Source: Chloroflexota bacterium (lineage in GTDB: Bacteria > Chloroflexota > Dehalococcoidia > SAR202 > UBA11138). From it: a DNA stretch of 11,502 nt. Under the pieces are notes generated by a model, which did no database searches, was not told where the DNA came from, and worked only from the letters and a program-made list of their open reading frames with translations. The stretch covers positions 1 through 11,502 of the forward strand of contig JADFHV010000033.1 of assembly GCA_022566975.1 (NCBI GenBank). Reading direction: 5' to 3'. This document shows positions 1 through 6,554 of the stretch, piece after piece. The translations under genes and the position numbers were made by a program. Numbering within the stretch: position 1 is the stretch's first letter; each line of letters starts with the position of its first letter.

Positions 1-191
1 GGCGCCGGTCACGCACGCGACATCGAGGGCGCAATCGGGATCGAGGCAGTCGATCAGGAGGTCGCAATCATTGTCGATCCCGTCGGCACAGAACCCGGTC
101 TCGACAAACGGCGGAGGCCCGCAATCGATCGGGCAATTGCACTGATCTTCACCTGGATCGCAGACGCCGTCGCCGCAGGAGCAGTCAACGC
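1..191 (-). other. Cysteine-rich MopE-like metal-binding module in the dxr frame
   Basis: Read on the minus strand in the dxr frame, residues 75-138 contain 12 cysteines. The first part is [13 protein letters not shown] followed by NCPIDCG. The second part has the pattern CxDGxDNDCD then DCLDPDC. These resemble the short Cys/Asp motifs of large secreted proteins of Myxococcota, Planctomycetota and similar bacteria (MopE-type putative metal-binding motif, and the CGDGxCxxGE repeats). Such sequences act outside the cytoplasm and are not expected inside a cytoplasmic reductoisomerase. Seven of 12 Asp codons here are GAT, whereas the neighbouring genes mostly use GAC, which hints at a foreign source. 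The join lies at about 175-191. Confidence 0.65.
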
Positions 192-414
192 AGCCGTTGG
201 AGACGAGGGCAGCCTTCTCTTCAACGCTGCCCTCGCAGGAGACGAGCTTCGGCCTGAACTCTCGGACCTGCGCCTCCAGGAGCTCGAGGCTCCTGCGAGC
301 CGCCAGCCCGATGACACGGAAATCGTCGGGAAAGCTCCGAACGACGTCCAGAGTCTGAGTCCCAATGGACCCAGTGGAGCCCAGAACGGCCAGCCGCTTT
401 ATCTCTCGGGTCAT
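1..414 (-). CDS. dxr: 1-deoxy-D-xylulose 5-phosphate reductoisomerase N-terminus, running into a Cys-rich module (partial)
   Basis: DXR converts 1-deoxyxylulose 5-phosphate to MEP with NADPH in the cytoplasmic MEP isoprenoid pathway. The frame opens with ATG at 414-412 and runs off the left edge (138 residues visible). Residues 8-18 carry the Rossmann motif [11 protein letters not shown], and residues 19-74 read as normal DXR (TQTLDVV, the FRPKLV segment, [10 protein letters not shown]). From about residue 75-80 the frame no longer resembles DXR and becomes a Cys-rich sequence (see the separate entry), so the substrate-binding and catalytic part is not seen. The start codon overlaps the cdsA stop (ATGA, 414-411), as expected in this operon, where dxr commonly follows cdsA. 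The gene is either chimeric through assembly or a real fusion. The DXR identity of the N-terminal 74 residues is firm; the integrity of the gene is doubtful. Confidence 0.75.
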   Translation of the reverse strand, partial: MTREIKRLAVLGSTGSIGTQTLDVVRSFPDDFRVIGLAARRSLELLEAQVREFRPKLVSCEGSVEEKAALVSNGCVDCSCGDGVCDPGEDQCNCPIDCGPPPFVETGFCADGIDNDCDLLIDCLDPDCALDVACVTGA

Positions 415-1202
415 ACTACAAAATAATACACGACCACCAGGTTGAAGACAATTGAGTCCAGACGGTCGAGTATCCCGCCGTGGCCGGGCAGAAGCCATCC
501 CGAGCTGTCCACTCCGGCCAGCCGCTTGAGGCGAGACTCCACCAGGTCGCCAGCCTGCCCAACGACGCCGATGAGCGCCCCGACCGCCAGGGCGTCGCCT
601 ATCCCAGCATCGATATCCAGGGCGTAGATGGCAGCCACCGTCACCGCCACGGCGCCCAAGAGCCCGCCTATTGCACCTTCCCATGTTTTGGACGGGCTAA
701 TAGACGGGGCCAGGGGACGCCGTCCGAAGATGCGGCCGACGAAGAGGGCGGACGTATCGGTCGCAAAGGTCGCCAGAACCAAGAGAAGGACCCACTCGCG
801 ACCCTGCTCGAGGCCTCGAAGCAGAGGGGCATGAAAGAGAAGCCCACCGGTATAGAGCGCCGCCGCGGCCGTGGCCCCCAACGCCGCAAGCCTGGTCCCC
901 GACCCATGGCACCACATGACCGAGGCCAGCAACAGGGCCACCGCAATAGGCACGATGGAGAGCAGGACAGCGTCAACGGACCGGGTGCTCAGGAGGTGGC
1001 CGGCTACCACGAACGCCACAGCCCACGGCACCGCCACTACGGTCACGGGACGGTCTCCCCATCGGCGCCCCATGGCTGACATCTCCATGGCGCCGATACC
1101 GGCCGCGACGGCGACCAGGACCGTAAACCAGACCGACCCCACCACCACGAGGAGGACGAGGACGGGCAGTCCGACTGACGCCGTCGCTATCCGTAGGACC
1201 AT
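411..1202 (-). CDS. cdsA: Phosphatidate cytidylyltransferase (CDP-diacylglycerol synthase)
   Basis: Integral membrane enzyme that makes CDP-diacylglycerol from phosphatidic acid and CTP, the precursor of the major phospholipids. The chosen ATG at 1202 gives 263 residues, the usual family size, and starts directly before the first hydrophobic segment. A frame extension to TTG at 1328 adds 42 non-membrane residues and overlaps uppS; it is less likely, although no good Shine-Dalgarno precedes 1202. Many hydrophobic stretches cover most of the protein. The conserved SPSKTWEG lies at 168-175, and the C-terminal signature [10 protein letters not shown]...[12 protein letters not shown] at 218-250. 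The two metal-binding Asp positions of the family (in GDL, 219, and LDR, 246) are present. One deviation is that the usual Lys-Asp of the signature reads Asp-Ser (232-233). The stop overlaps the dxr start by four bases, supporting co-transcription and translational coupling. Confidence 0.9.
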   Translation of the reverse strand: MVLRIATASVGLPVLVLLVVVGSVWFTVLVAVAAGIGAMEMSAMGRRWGDRPVTVVAVPWAVAFVVAGHLLSTRSVDAVLLSIVPIAVALLLASVMWCHGSGTRLAALGATAAAALYTGGLLFHAPLLRGLEQGREWVLLLVLATFATDTSALFVGRIFGRRPLAPSISPSKTWEGAIGGLLGAVAVTVAAIYALDIDAGIGDALAVGALIGVVGQAGDLVESRLKRLAGVDSSGWLLPGHGGILDRLDSIVFNLVVVYYFVV

Positions 1203-1299
1203 GGTGGGCGTCGAGCGATTAAGAGCCGAGGTCGACGGAACAGTGAGCAATGGAGACCGGCCGAAGGGGATATCGCGCCCGGGCGCGACAGTGCCCGAG

Positions 1300-2061
1300 C
1301 TATGGGGTCCCCTCCGGGACCCCACCAAAACGTCTCTGGCGATTGGCGTAGGCAGCCAGCGCCTTTGTCACCTCTTCCTCATCGAAGTCGGGCCAGAGGA
1401 CCGGCGTAGCATAGTACTCCGCATAGGCCGACTGCCATAGCAGAAAGTTGCTGAGGCGCATCTCGCCGGCCGTCCGGATGATAAGGTCGGGGTCGGGGAT
1501 CTCGCTGGTATTCAGATAACGTCGAAACAGGTCTTCGGTTATGTCTTGCGGGGCGTGGCGGTCGACAATGATCCTCCGGACCGCGTCCAGGATCTCCGCA
1601 CGACCTCCATAGTCGAAGGCTACGTTGAGGGTCATGCCGCTATTGTGCCTGGTCAGCTCGACACTGTCACGGATGGCGTCCTGAAGCTCGGGAGTCATCC
1701 GGTCCAGGCGACCCAGGTGCCTTATCCTGACTCCCTTTTGGTGCAGCTGCTGGACCTCTGCCTTGATGACCTCGCCCAGTATCCTTATCAGGCCCTGGAC
1801 CTCATCGTCGGGACGGACCCAGTTTTCGGTGGAGAAGGCGAACAACGTGAGGCAGCTTACTCCGTGTTCGGCGAACGCCTCGATTATCCGGCGGATGTTT
1901 TCCTTGCCGGCTCGATGCCCTTCAGACCGAGGCTTTCCGTGGACTCGCGCCCACCGGCCATTACCGTCCATGATAACTGCCACATGGTCGGGCACGGCAC
2001 GGGGCTGTCCGGCAGACTCGCTGCGACTCAGTTCCACGCGCTCCGAGACTGGCGAGCTCAC
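1300..2061 (-). CDS. uppS: Isoprenyl transferase (undecaprenyl diphosphate synthase)
   Basis: Cytosolic cis-prenyltransferase that adds isopentenyl units to farnesyl diphosphate to make the C55 lipid carrier for cell wall synthesis. All family motifs are present: HVAVIMDGNGRWA (residues 26-38, with the catalytic Asp in MDGN), a GHRAG segment, FAFSTENW, DYGGRAEI, and near the C-terminus IIRTAGEMRLSNFLLWQSAY. The family's usual RTSGE reads RTAGE here. The length of 253 residues is typical. The start is GTG at 2061, overlapping the frr stop as GTGA. A GGAGGT sequence abuts this GTG with almost no spacer, so initiation is probably by coupling to frr. It sits between frr and cdsA as in many bacteria; 97 bases separate its stop from the preferred cdsA start. 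Confidence 0.95.
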   Translation of the reverse strand: MSSPVSERVELSRSESAGQPRAVPDHVAVIMDGNGRWARVHGKPRSEGHRAGKENIRRIIEAFAEHGVSCLTLFAFSTENWVRPDDEVQGLIRILGEVIKAEVQQLHQKGVRIRHLGRLDRMTPELQDAIRDSVELTRHNSGMTLNVAFDYGGRAEILDAVRRIIVDRHAPQDITEDLFRRYLNTSEIPDPDLIIRTAGEMRLSNFLLWQSAYAEYYATPVLWPDFDEEEVTKALAAYANRQRRFGGVPEGTP

Positions 2062-2621
2062 ACCTCCATTACCTCTGTTTCCTTCTCGCCTCGTAGAGCG
2101 TCCAGCCGCTCCCCGTACGAGTCCGTCAGCCGTTGCAGCTGGTCCTGGGCTCGCTTGCCTTCGTCCCGGGAAAGCTCTTTTTCCTTCTCCAACTGCCTGA
2201 AGCGCTCCAGGGTGCTGCGTCGAATGTTGCGCACGGCCACAAGGGCATCTTCGACGGCCCGGCCTACCAAACGGACCAGCTCACGCCGCCGCTCTTCGGT
2301 GGGTATGGGAATATTGACTCGTATGGCGTTGCCATCGTTGTTGGGGACCAGGCCCAGGTCCGACCTCAGGATGCCCTTCTCTACATCCTTGAGGGCCTCT
2401 TTGTCCCACGGCTGGATGAGCAGAACGCGGGCCTCGGGCACAGATATGGAAGACAGCTGGTTAAGAGGCGTGGGAACTCCGTAGTAGTCCACCATCAGGT
2501 TCTCTAAGAGGGCCGGAGTGGCCCGCCCGGTCCTGATAGAGCTAAGCTCTCGGGTGAGAGCCTCCACGGACTTCTTCATCCTGGAGTCGGTGTCGGCCAG
2601 TACTTCGTTGACGGTGACCAT
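2058..2621 (-). CDS. frr: Ribosome recycling factor
   Basis: RRF splits the post-termination ribosome together with EF-G. The ATG at 2621 gives 187 residues, matching the family's usual size of about 185. The open frame continues upstream to 2765, but those residues overlap pyrH and look unlike RRF. A GGAGA element sits about ten bases upstream of the ATG. The diagnostic segment LSSIRTGRATPALLENL lies near the N-terminus (tip of the three-helix bundle). The central SVPEARVLLIQPWDK and AIRVNIPIPTEERRREL segments are typical of domain II and the hinge. The C-terminal part is a long charged helix (EKEKELSRDEGKRAQDQLQ). It follows pyrH by 26 bases and overlaps uppS by four, within the rpsB operon. 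Confidence 0.96.
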   Translation of the reverse strand: MVTVNEVLADTDSRMKKSVEALTRELSSIRTGRATPALLENLMVDYYGVPTPLNQLSSISVPEARVLLIQPWDKEALKDVEKGILRSDLGLVPNNDGNAIRVNIPIPTEERRRELVRLVGRAVEDALVAVRNIRRSTLERFRQLEKEKELSRDEGKRAQDQLQRLTDSYGERLDALRGEKETEVMEV

Positions 2622-2647
2622 TGCTGATGGTCTCCACGAGGAGTGTG

Positions 2648-3900
<1,253 letters not shown>

Positions 3901-3905
3901 ACCTC

Positions 3906-4901
3906 CTAGGATGCCTCGCGGGCGGCGGCCACGGCGTCGGTGTCTTCGGTTTGGCCGGTCTCCGACTCGCCCGGCTCCGCGGGCGGGTCTTCATCGGTGG
4001 CTGTCTCCTCTGAGCCTCCCGTAGCCTCCACGACCGCAGCCACCGGAGCGACGGCGGGCTCCGAGTCGGTCGCCGGCTCCTCATCCTCCTCTACCTCTAC
4101 CTCGCCGGCCTCTTCCGCCTCTAGGGCCATCTCCGCTTCCATAGCGATCCGGCGGTTCGTGCCCTCTATCACGGCGTCGGCCATGCGCCCGGTGATCAGC
4201 CGGATGGAGCGGATGGCATCGTCGTTGCCGGGTATGGGGTAGTCGATCAGGTAGGGGTCGCAGTCGGAGTCCACCAGGGCAACGATGGGTACGCCCACAC
4301 GTCTGGCCTCGGCGACCGCGATCGCCTCTCGCCCCACGTCGATGATGAACAGGGCGCCGGGCATCTCGGTCATCTCCTTGATGCCGCCGAGATACTTGTT
4401 GAGGCGAACGATGCTTGCTTCTAGCTTTAGTGCTTCCTTCTTGGGAAGCTGCTCGAATTCGCCCTTTTCCTTTCTCGCCTCGAGCTGCACCAGGTAGTCG
4501 ATGCGGCTCTGGATGGTCTTGAAGTTGGTTAGTGTGCCGCCAAGCCAACGGGTGACGACGTAGAAGGCCCCGCAGCGTTGGGCTTCGCTGACGATGGTGT
4601 CCTGCGCCTGCTTCTTCGTGCCCACCATGGCGACCTTCTTCCCCTGAGCAACGGTGTCGGAGATGAACTCGGCCGCCTCGCCCAGCATGTGCAACGTCTG
4701 CTGGAGGTCTATTATGTGGATCCCATTCCGATGGGCGAAGATATACGACCTCATCTTGGGGTTCCAGCGCCTTTTCTGATGCCCGAAGTGCACTCCCGCC
4801 TCCAGGAGGGACTTCATGGTTATGGGGGCGGGCGCGTCCGCCTGGCTTTCCTCTGGTTGAGTCTGCTCTTCTTGCTCTTTTTCTTTGGTCTGCTCTACCA
4901 T
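3906..4901 (-). CDS. rpsB: 30S ribosomal protein S2 with acidic extensions
   Basis: S2 is a small-subunit protein at the head-body junction and is needed for S1 binding. The chosen ATG at 4901 (331 residues) has an AGGCAGG-type site about eight bases upstream. A longer frame to 5015 would run through the promoter and is rejected. The S2 core starts at about residue 28 ([20 protein letters not shown], then [18 protein letters not shown]) and ends near [14 protein letters not shown], with [21 protein letters not shown] and [13 protein letters not shown] between. Two low-complexity extensions flank it: a Glu/Gln-rich N-terminal tail of about 27 residues ([17 protein letters not shown]) and an acidic Ala/Glu/Pro-rich C-terminal tail of about 75 residues. 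C-terminal acidic tails on S2 occur in several phyla. It is the first gene of the operon. Confidence 0.95.
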   Translation of the reverse strand: MVEQTKEKEQEEQTQPEESQADAPAPITMKSLLEAGVHFGHQKRRWNPKMRSYIFAHRNGIHIIDLQQTLHMLGEAAEFISDTVAQGKKVAMVGTKKQAQDTIVSEAQRCGAFYVVTRWLGGTLTNFKTIQSRIDYLVQLEARKEKGEFEQLPKKEALKLEASIVRLNKYLGGIKEMTEMPGALFIIDVGREAIAVAEARRVGVPIVALVDSDCDPYLIDYPIPGNDDAIRSIRLITGRMADAVIEGTNRRIAMEAEMALEAEEAGEVEVEEDEEPATDSEPAVAPVAAVVEATGGSEETATDEDPPAEPGESETGQTEDTDAVAAAREAS

Positions 4902-4967
4902 GCAACCTGCCTTTGGCGCGATGTTACGGGCATGCTCAAACCGGCGAGCCCTTGGCGCACCCGCCGA

Positions 4968-4997
4968 AGTATAACACAGGGCTCTGGAGGTGGGCAA
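4968..4997 (-). promoter_or_regulatory. Putative promoter of the rpsB operon
   Basis: On the minus strand a TTGCCC (4997-4992) is separated by 18 bases from TATACT (4973-4968), a good match to a sigma-70 type -35/-10 pair (4/6 and 5/6). The -10 lies about 66 bases before the rpsB ATG, leaving a leader of roughly 60 bases. It points away from the tRNA promoter 50 bases to the right, so the two transcription units diverge. Confidence 0.6.
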
Positions 4998-5024
4998 TAA
5001 GGCAGGGAGCCCCACCCACCGCGG

Positions 5025-5053
5025 GAATTGCCGGCGCGGCCTTATGCTATAAT
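5025..5053 (+). promoter_or_regulatory. Extended -10 promoter of tRNA-Ala
   Basis: TGCTATAAT at 5045-5053 is a perfect extended -10 (TGn plus the TATAAT consensus), 17 bases before the mature tRNA 5' end. The -35 is weak: GAATTG at 5025-5030 has a 17-base spacer, while TTGCCG at 5028-5033 has only 14. The spacing to the tRNA start fits transcription of a short 5' leader removed by RNase P. Confidence 0.65.
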
Positions 5054-5070
5054 CCCGGGTGGATGGACGT

Positions 5071-5146
5071 GGGGCTGTAGCTCATCTGGGAGAGCGCGGC
5101 GTTCGCAATGCCGAGGTAGGGGGTTCAAGTCCCCCCAGCTCCACCA
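5071..5146 (+). tRNA. tRNA-Ala (anticodon CGC)
   Basis: A complete 76-base cloverleaf. The 7-bp acceptor pairs 5071-5077 with 5136-5142 and contains the G3-U70 wobble pair (5073/5140), the identity element for alanine. The D arm includes TGGGAGAGC. The anticodon stem is 5097-5101 with 5109-5113, the loop is TTCGCAA, and the anticodon CGC at 5104-5106 reads GCG. The T stem GGGGG/CCCCC (5119-5123, 5131-5135) encloses TTCAAGT. The 3' CCA is encoded at 5144-5146. It lies upstream of and in the same direction as the glutaredoxin gene, with no clear terminator between. Confidence 0.97.
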
Positions 5147-5151
5147 GCGTC

Positions 5152-5219
5152 TGGAGTGGGACTGGGAGAGCGCCCCGACAGGTGGGGTGGGTGGGGGCTC
5201 GAATCCGTCCATTTCAGCC
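5152..5219 (+). pseudogene. Degenerate tRNA-like remnant
   Basis: Six bases after the tRNA-Ala CCA there is a second tRNA-like stretch. TGGAGTG (5152-5158) can pair with CATTTCA (5210-5216) as a 7-bp acceptor with two G-U pairs. CTCGAAT (5198-5204) looks like a T loop, enclosed by GGGGG and CCGTC with one mismatch. CTGGGAGAGCGC (5162-5173) equals the D-loop and 3' D-stem segment of the neighbouring tRNA. The 5' half of the D stem is missing and no proper anticodon stem forms (CCCC-GACAGGT-GGGG is the best option). The end reads GCC instead of CCA. I read it as a decayed or damaged tRNA gene, possibly once tRNA-Val, rather than a working one. Confidence 0.5.
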
Positions 5220-5315
5220 GCGGTCTCGCAGGCCGTCTCTGGCCACCGCCGGCAGGGAATCCACAGGACCGGACGAGCATCCAACCGGATACAACGCCTC
5301 ACTACGGAGGTATGG

Positions 5316-5534
5316 ATGACTGACAAGGTAGTCCTCTATTCGCATCCGGACTGTACGTACTCGGGCGCCCTCAAAGAGGAGCTCGACGAGGCAGGCGTCG
5401 TGTACGAGGAGATCGACCTGGCGCTGAGGCCGGAGGCATGGGACGCCCTGGAGGAGCTTACGGGTGGTGAGAGGATTACTCCCGTGCTCGTCGAGGGAGA
5501 GGCCGTCACGGTGGGTTTCCACGGCGTCGGTTGA
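5316..5534 (+). CDS. Small glutaredoxin-like protein with a single active-site Cys
   Basis: A 72-residue thioredoxin-fold protein of the glutaredoxin size class. The ATG at 5316 is chosen because GGAGG ends five bases upstream (5306-5310) and the homology begins there; the frame continues upstream only through the tRNA-like region. Residues 4-8 (KVVLY) form the first strand, and residues 13-16 are CTYS in place of the family's CxxC/CPYC, so it is monothiol or lacks the resolving Cys. The cis-Pro is in ITPVLV (Pro56), and the end GFHGVG matches the usual VGFxGxx helix start. It precedes a selenocysteine redoxin on the same strand by 94 bases, which suggests a shared thiol redox role. Substrate and partner cannot be told from the sequence. 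Confidence 0.8.
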   Translation: MTDKVVLYSHPDCTYSGALKEELDEAGVVYEEIDLALRPEAWDALEELTGGERITPVLVEGEAVTVGFHGVG

Positions 5535-5545
5535 AGCTTCTAGAG

Positions 5546-5566
5546 CGGAGCCGTTGGCTCCGTTTT
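5546..5566 (+). terminator. Hairpin terminator after the glutaredoxin-like gene
   Basis: A perfect 7-bp stem, CGGAGCC (5546-5552) and GGCTCCG (5556-5562), encloses a 3-base loop and is followed by TTTT. It starts 12 bases after the stop codon at 5534. The U tract is short, so termination may be partial and let some transcription continue into the redoxin gene. Confidence 0.65.
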
Positions 5567-5616
5567 CACGAAACATGCACGACCGTGGCCTCTTGGACCC
5601 CCAGCAGGTTCTCGGC

Positions 5617-5623
5617 AGGAGGT
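5617..5623 (+). promoter_or_regulatory. Strong ribosome binding site fixing the GTG start of the redoxin
   Basis: AGGAGGT, a full Shine-Dalgarno match, ends five bases before GTG at 5629. An in-frame TAA at 5623-5625 excludes any earlier start. This shows that translation begins upstream of the in-frame TGA at 5767, so the 46 codons before it are meant to be read. Confidence 0.85.
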
Positions 5624-5628
5624 AAGCA

Positions 5629-6345
5629 GTGGCAGGAACAGCTATCAGACACGTGAAGGTGGGCGACGACGCACCGGACTTCGAGCTGCCTTCGCTTCAG
5701 GGCGAGACCATAAGGCTCTCGGACTACCGGGGCAAGAAGGTAGTCCTTTTCATGTGGGCCTCGTGGTGAATGTGTAGAGAGCAGCTGCCTGTATGGCAGC
5801 AATTCCACGAGGACAATCGGGACCGAAACGTCGAGGTCCTGTCGGTGGCAATGGACGCTCAGGGTCCGGACAAGGCCAGACCGTACGTCGAGAAGGCCGG
5901 GACGGAGTTCACCACCGTCGTGGACGAGGCCAACCTCCTGGGCGACCTCTACGGATTCAAGGCCATACCCAACGGCTACCTCATCGACGAGCAGGGCGTG
6001 GTGCGCTACAAGAAGCTGGGCGGTTTCGACATCCGCCGCGATGAGACGGCCGAGGTCGTCGAGAGATGGGTGTCGGGGCCGAGCCTGGACGAGTCGCTGG
6101 CCGAGGCCGAGGAGTCTCTGGGCGCGGAGCACTCTGAGGCCAACACGCTATTCCGGCGGGGGCTGGACCTGTACCGGGACGGGAAGGTGGAAGAGGCGCT
6201 CGCACGCTGGCGTGAGGGATTTGAGCTGGAGCCGGACAACCTCATCATCCGCAAGCAGGTCTGGGCGGTCGAGAACCCGGAGAAGTTCTACGACGGCGAC
6301 GTAGACTACGGCTGGCAACGGGAGCAGATGGAGAAGGGGCTGTAA
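5629..6345 (+). CDS. Redoxin-TPR selenoprotein with in-frame TGA (selenocysteine) at the active site
   Basis: A 238-residue protein if TGA at 5767-5769 (codon 47) is read as selenocysteine. Residues 9-34 ([13 protein letters not shown]...IRLSDYRG) are the usual AhpC/TSA-redoxin start, then [12 protein letters not shown]47, M48, C49, REQLPVW. In TlpA/ResA-like proteins a WCxxC motif sits exactly here. The fold continues after TGA through VEVLSVAMD, a cis-Pro in IPNGYLID (Pro114) and VVRYKKLGG. Residues about 165-200 form one TPR-like helix pair ([24 protein letters not shown]), and the tail is [21 protein letters not shown] start with AGGAGGT upstream; no signal peptide, so cytoplasmic. Probably a selenol-based peroxidase or disulfide reductase; the substrate is unknown. 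The motif is U-x-C, one residue shorter than CxxC. A nonsense mutation is the alternative, but intact homology on both sides and the downstream hairpin argue against it. Confidence 0.85.
5767..5805 (+). promoter_or_regulatory. Bacterial SECIS-like element after the in-frame TGA
   Basis: Just after the TGA a perfect 6-bp stem forms between GCTGCC (5784-5789) and GGCAGC (5795-5800), with a five-base loop TGTAT. A lower stem (5779-5781 with 5803-5805, one G-U) extends it across a 2x2 internal loop. The loop has a G in its second position (5791), 22 bases after the TGA. This fits the known bacterial SECIS rule of a short hairpin within about 16-37 bases of the UGA with a G among the first two loop bases, where SelB binds. 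Confidence 0.75.
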
Positions 6346-6450
6346 CGCGGTCGCGGTCAAGAGCCCAGGCCGATTCTTGGTTCCCACCCATGGCCCTCGC
6401 CGGCTGGCTCTCAGATATCTGTCCATTTTGGCGTCTCGGGGCTTTTCTTC

Positions 6451-6478
6451 GTAGGGGCGCACCTGTGTGTGCGCCCTC
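6451..6478. repeat. Palindromic intergenic repeat, copy 1
   Basis: GGGCGCAC (6455-6462) and GTGCGCCC (6469-6476) form an 8-bp inverted repeat around a six-base spacer, preceded by CGTAG. It resembles the larger palindrome 50 bases downstream. It lies between the convergent redoxin and dehydrogenase genes and could act as a two-way terminator or be a REP/MITE-like remnant. Confidence 0.7.
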
Positions 6479-6504
6479 GTCTCTAGGAGGCCCACGGCCC
6501 GACG

Positions 6505-6532
6505 GTAGGGCCGCACGGCCGTGCGGCCCTAC
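6505..6532. repeat. 28-bp perfect palindrome, copy 2
   Basis: The half-site GTAGGGCCGCACGG is followed directly by its exact reverse complement, giving 14 bp on each side without a spacer. It is located 22 bases from the dehydrogenase stop codon and 160 bases from the redoxin stop. Together with copy 1 it makes up most of the structured part of the 209-base gap 6346-6554; I see no gene in that gap. Confidence 0.85.
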
Positions 6533-6554
6533 GTGATGTCCGCTCGGCCGCCGA

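Noticed and set aside
1..191. A frameshift in dxr as explanation for the Cys-rich sequence
   Set aside because: The other two minus-strand frames over 1-190 do not resume DXR-like sequence, and the Cys-rich frame matches recognisable repeat motifs.
1546..2484. Long plus-strand open frame opposite uppS and frr
   Set aside because: It is antisense to two well-conserved genes, with no homology or ribosome site; typical of high-GC DNA. The same applies to plus-strand frames at 480-1079, 871-1440 and 2891-3709.
4902..5015. Longer N-terminus for S2
   Set aside because: It would pass through the -10/-35 pair and has no S2-like residues; the ATG at 4901 has a ribosome site.
5152..5219. The tRNA-like remnant as tRNA-Sec (selC)
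   Set aside because: It is about 68 bases with no long variable arm and no TCA anticodon, while tRNA-Sec is about 90 bases or longer.
5028..5315. Upstream extension of the glutaredoxin-like frame across the tRNA
   Set aside because: It translates the tRNA-Ala and tRNA-like sequence; the GGAGG and the homology support the ATG at 5316.
5770..6345. A separate protein starting at the ATG right after the TGA
   Set aside because: No ribosome site precedes it and it would lack the first half of the redoxin fold, whereas GTG 5629 has a perfect AGGAGGT and the frame continues through the TGA.
5629..6345. Redoxin as a pseudogene with a nonsense mutation
   Set aside because: Both flanks are intact, the TGA sits precisely at the catalytic position, and a SECIS-like hairpin follows; a random stop would rarely combine these.
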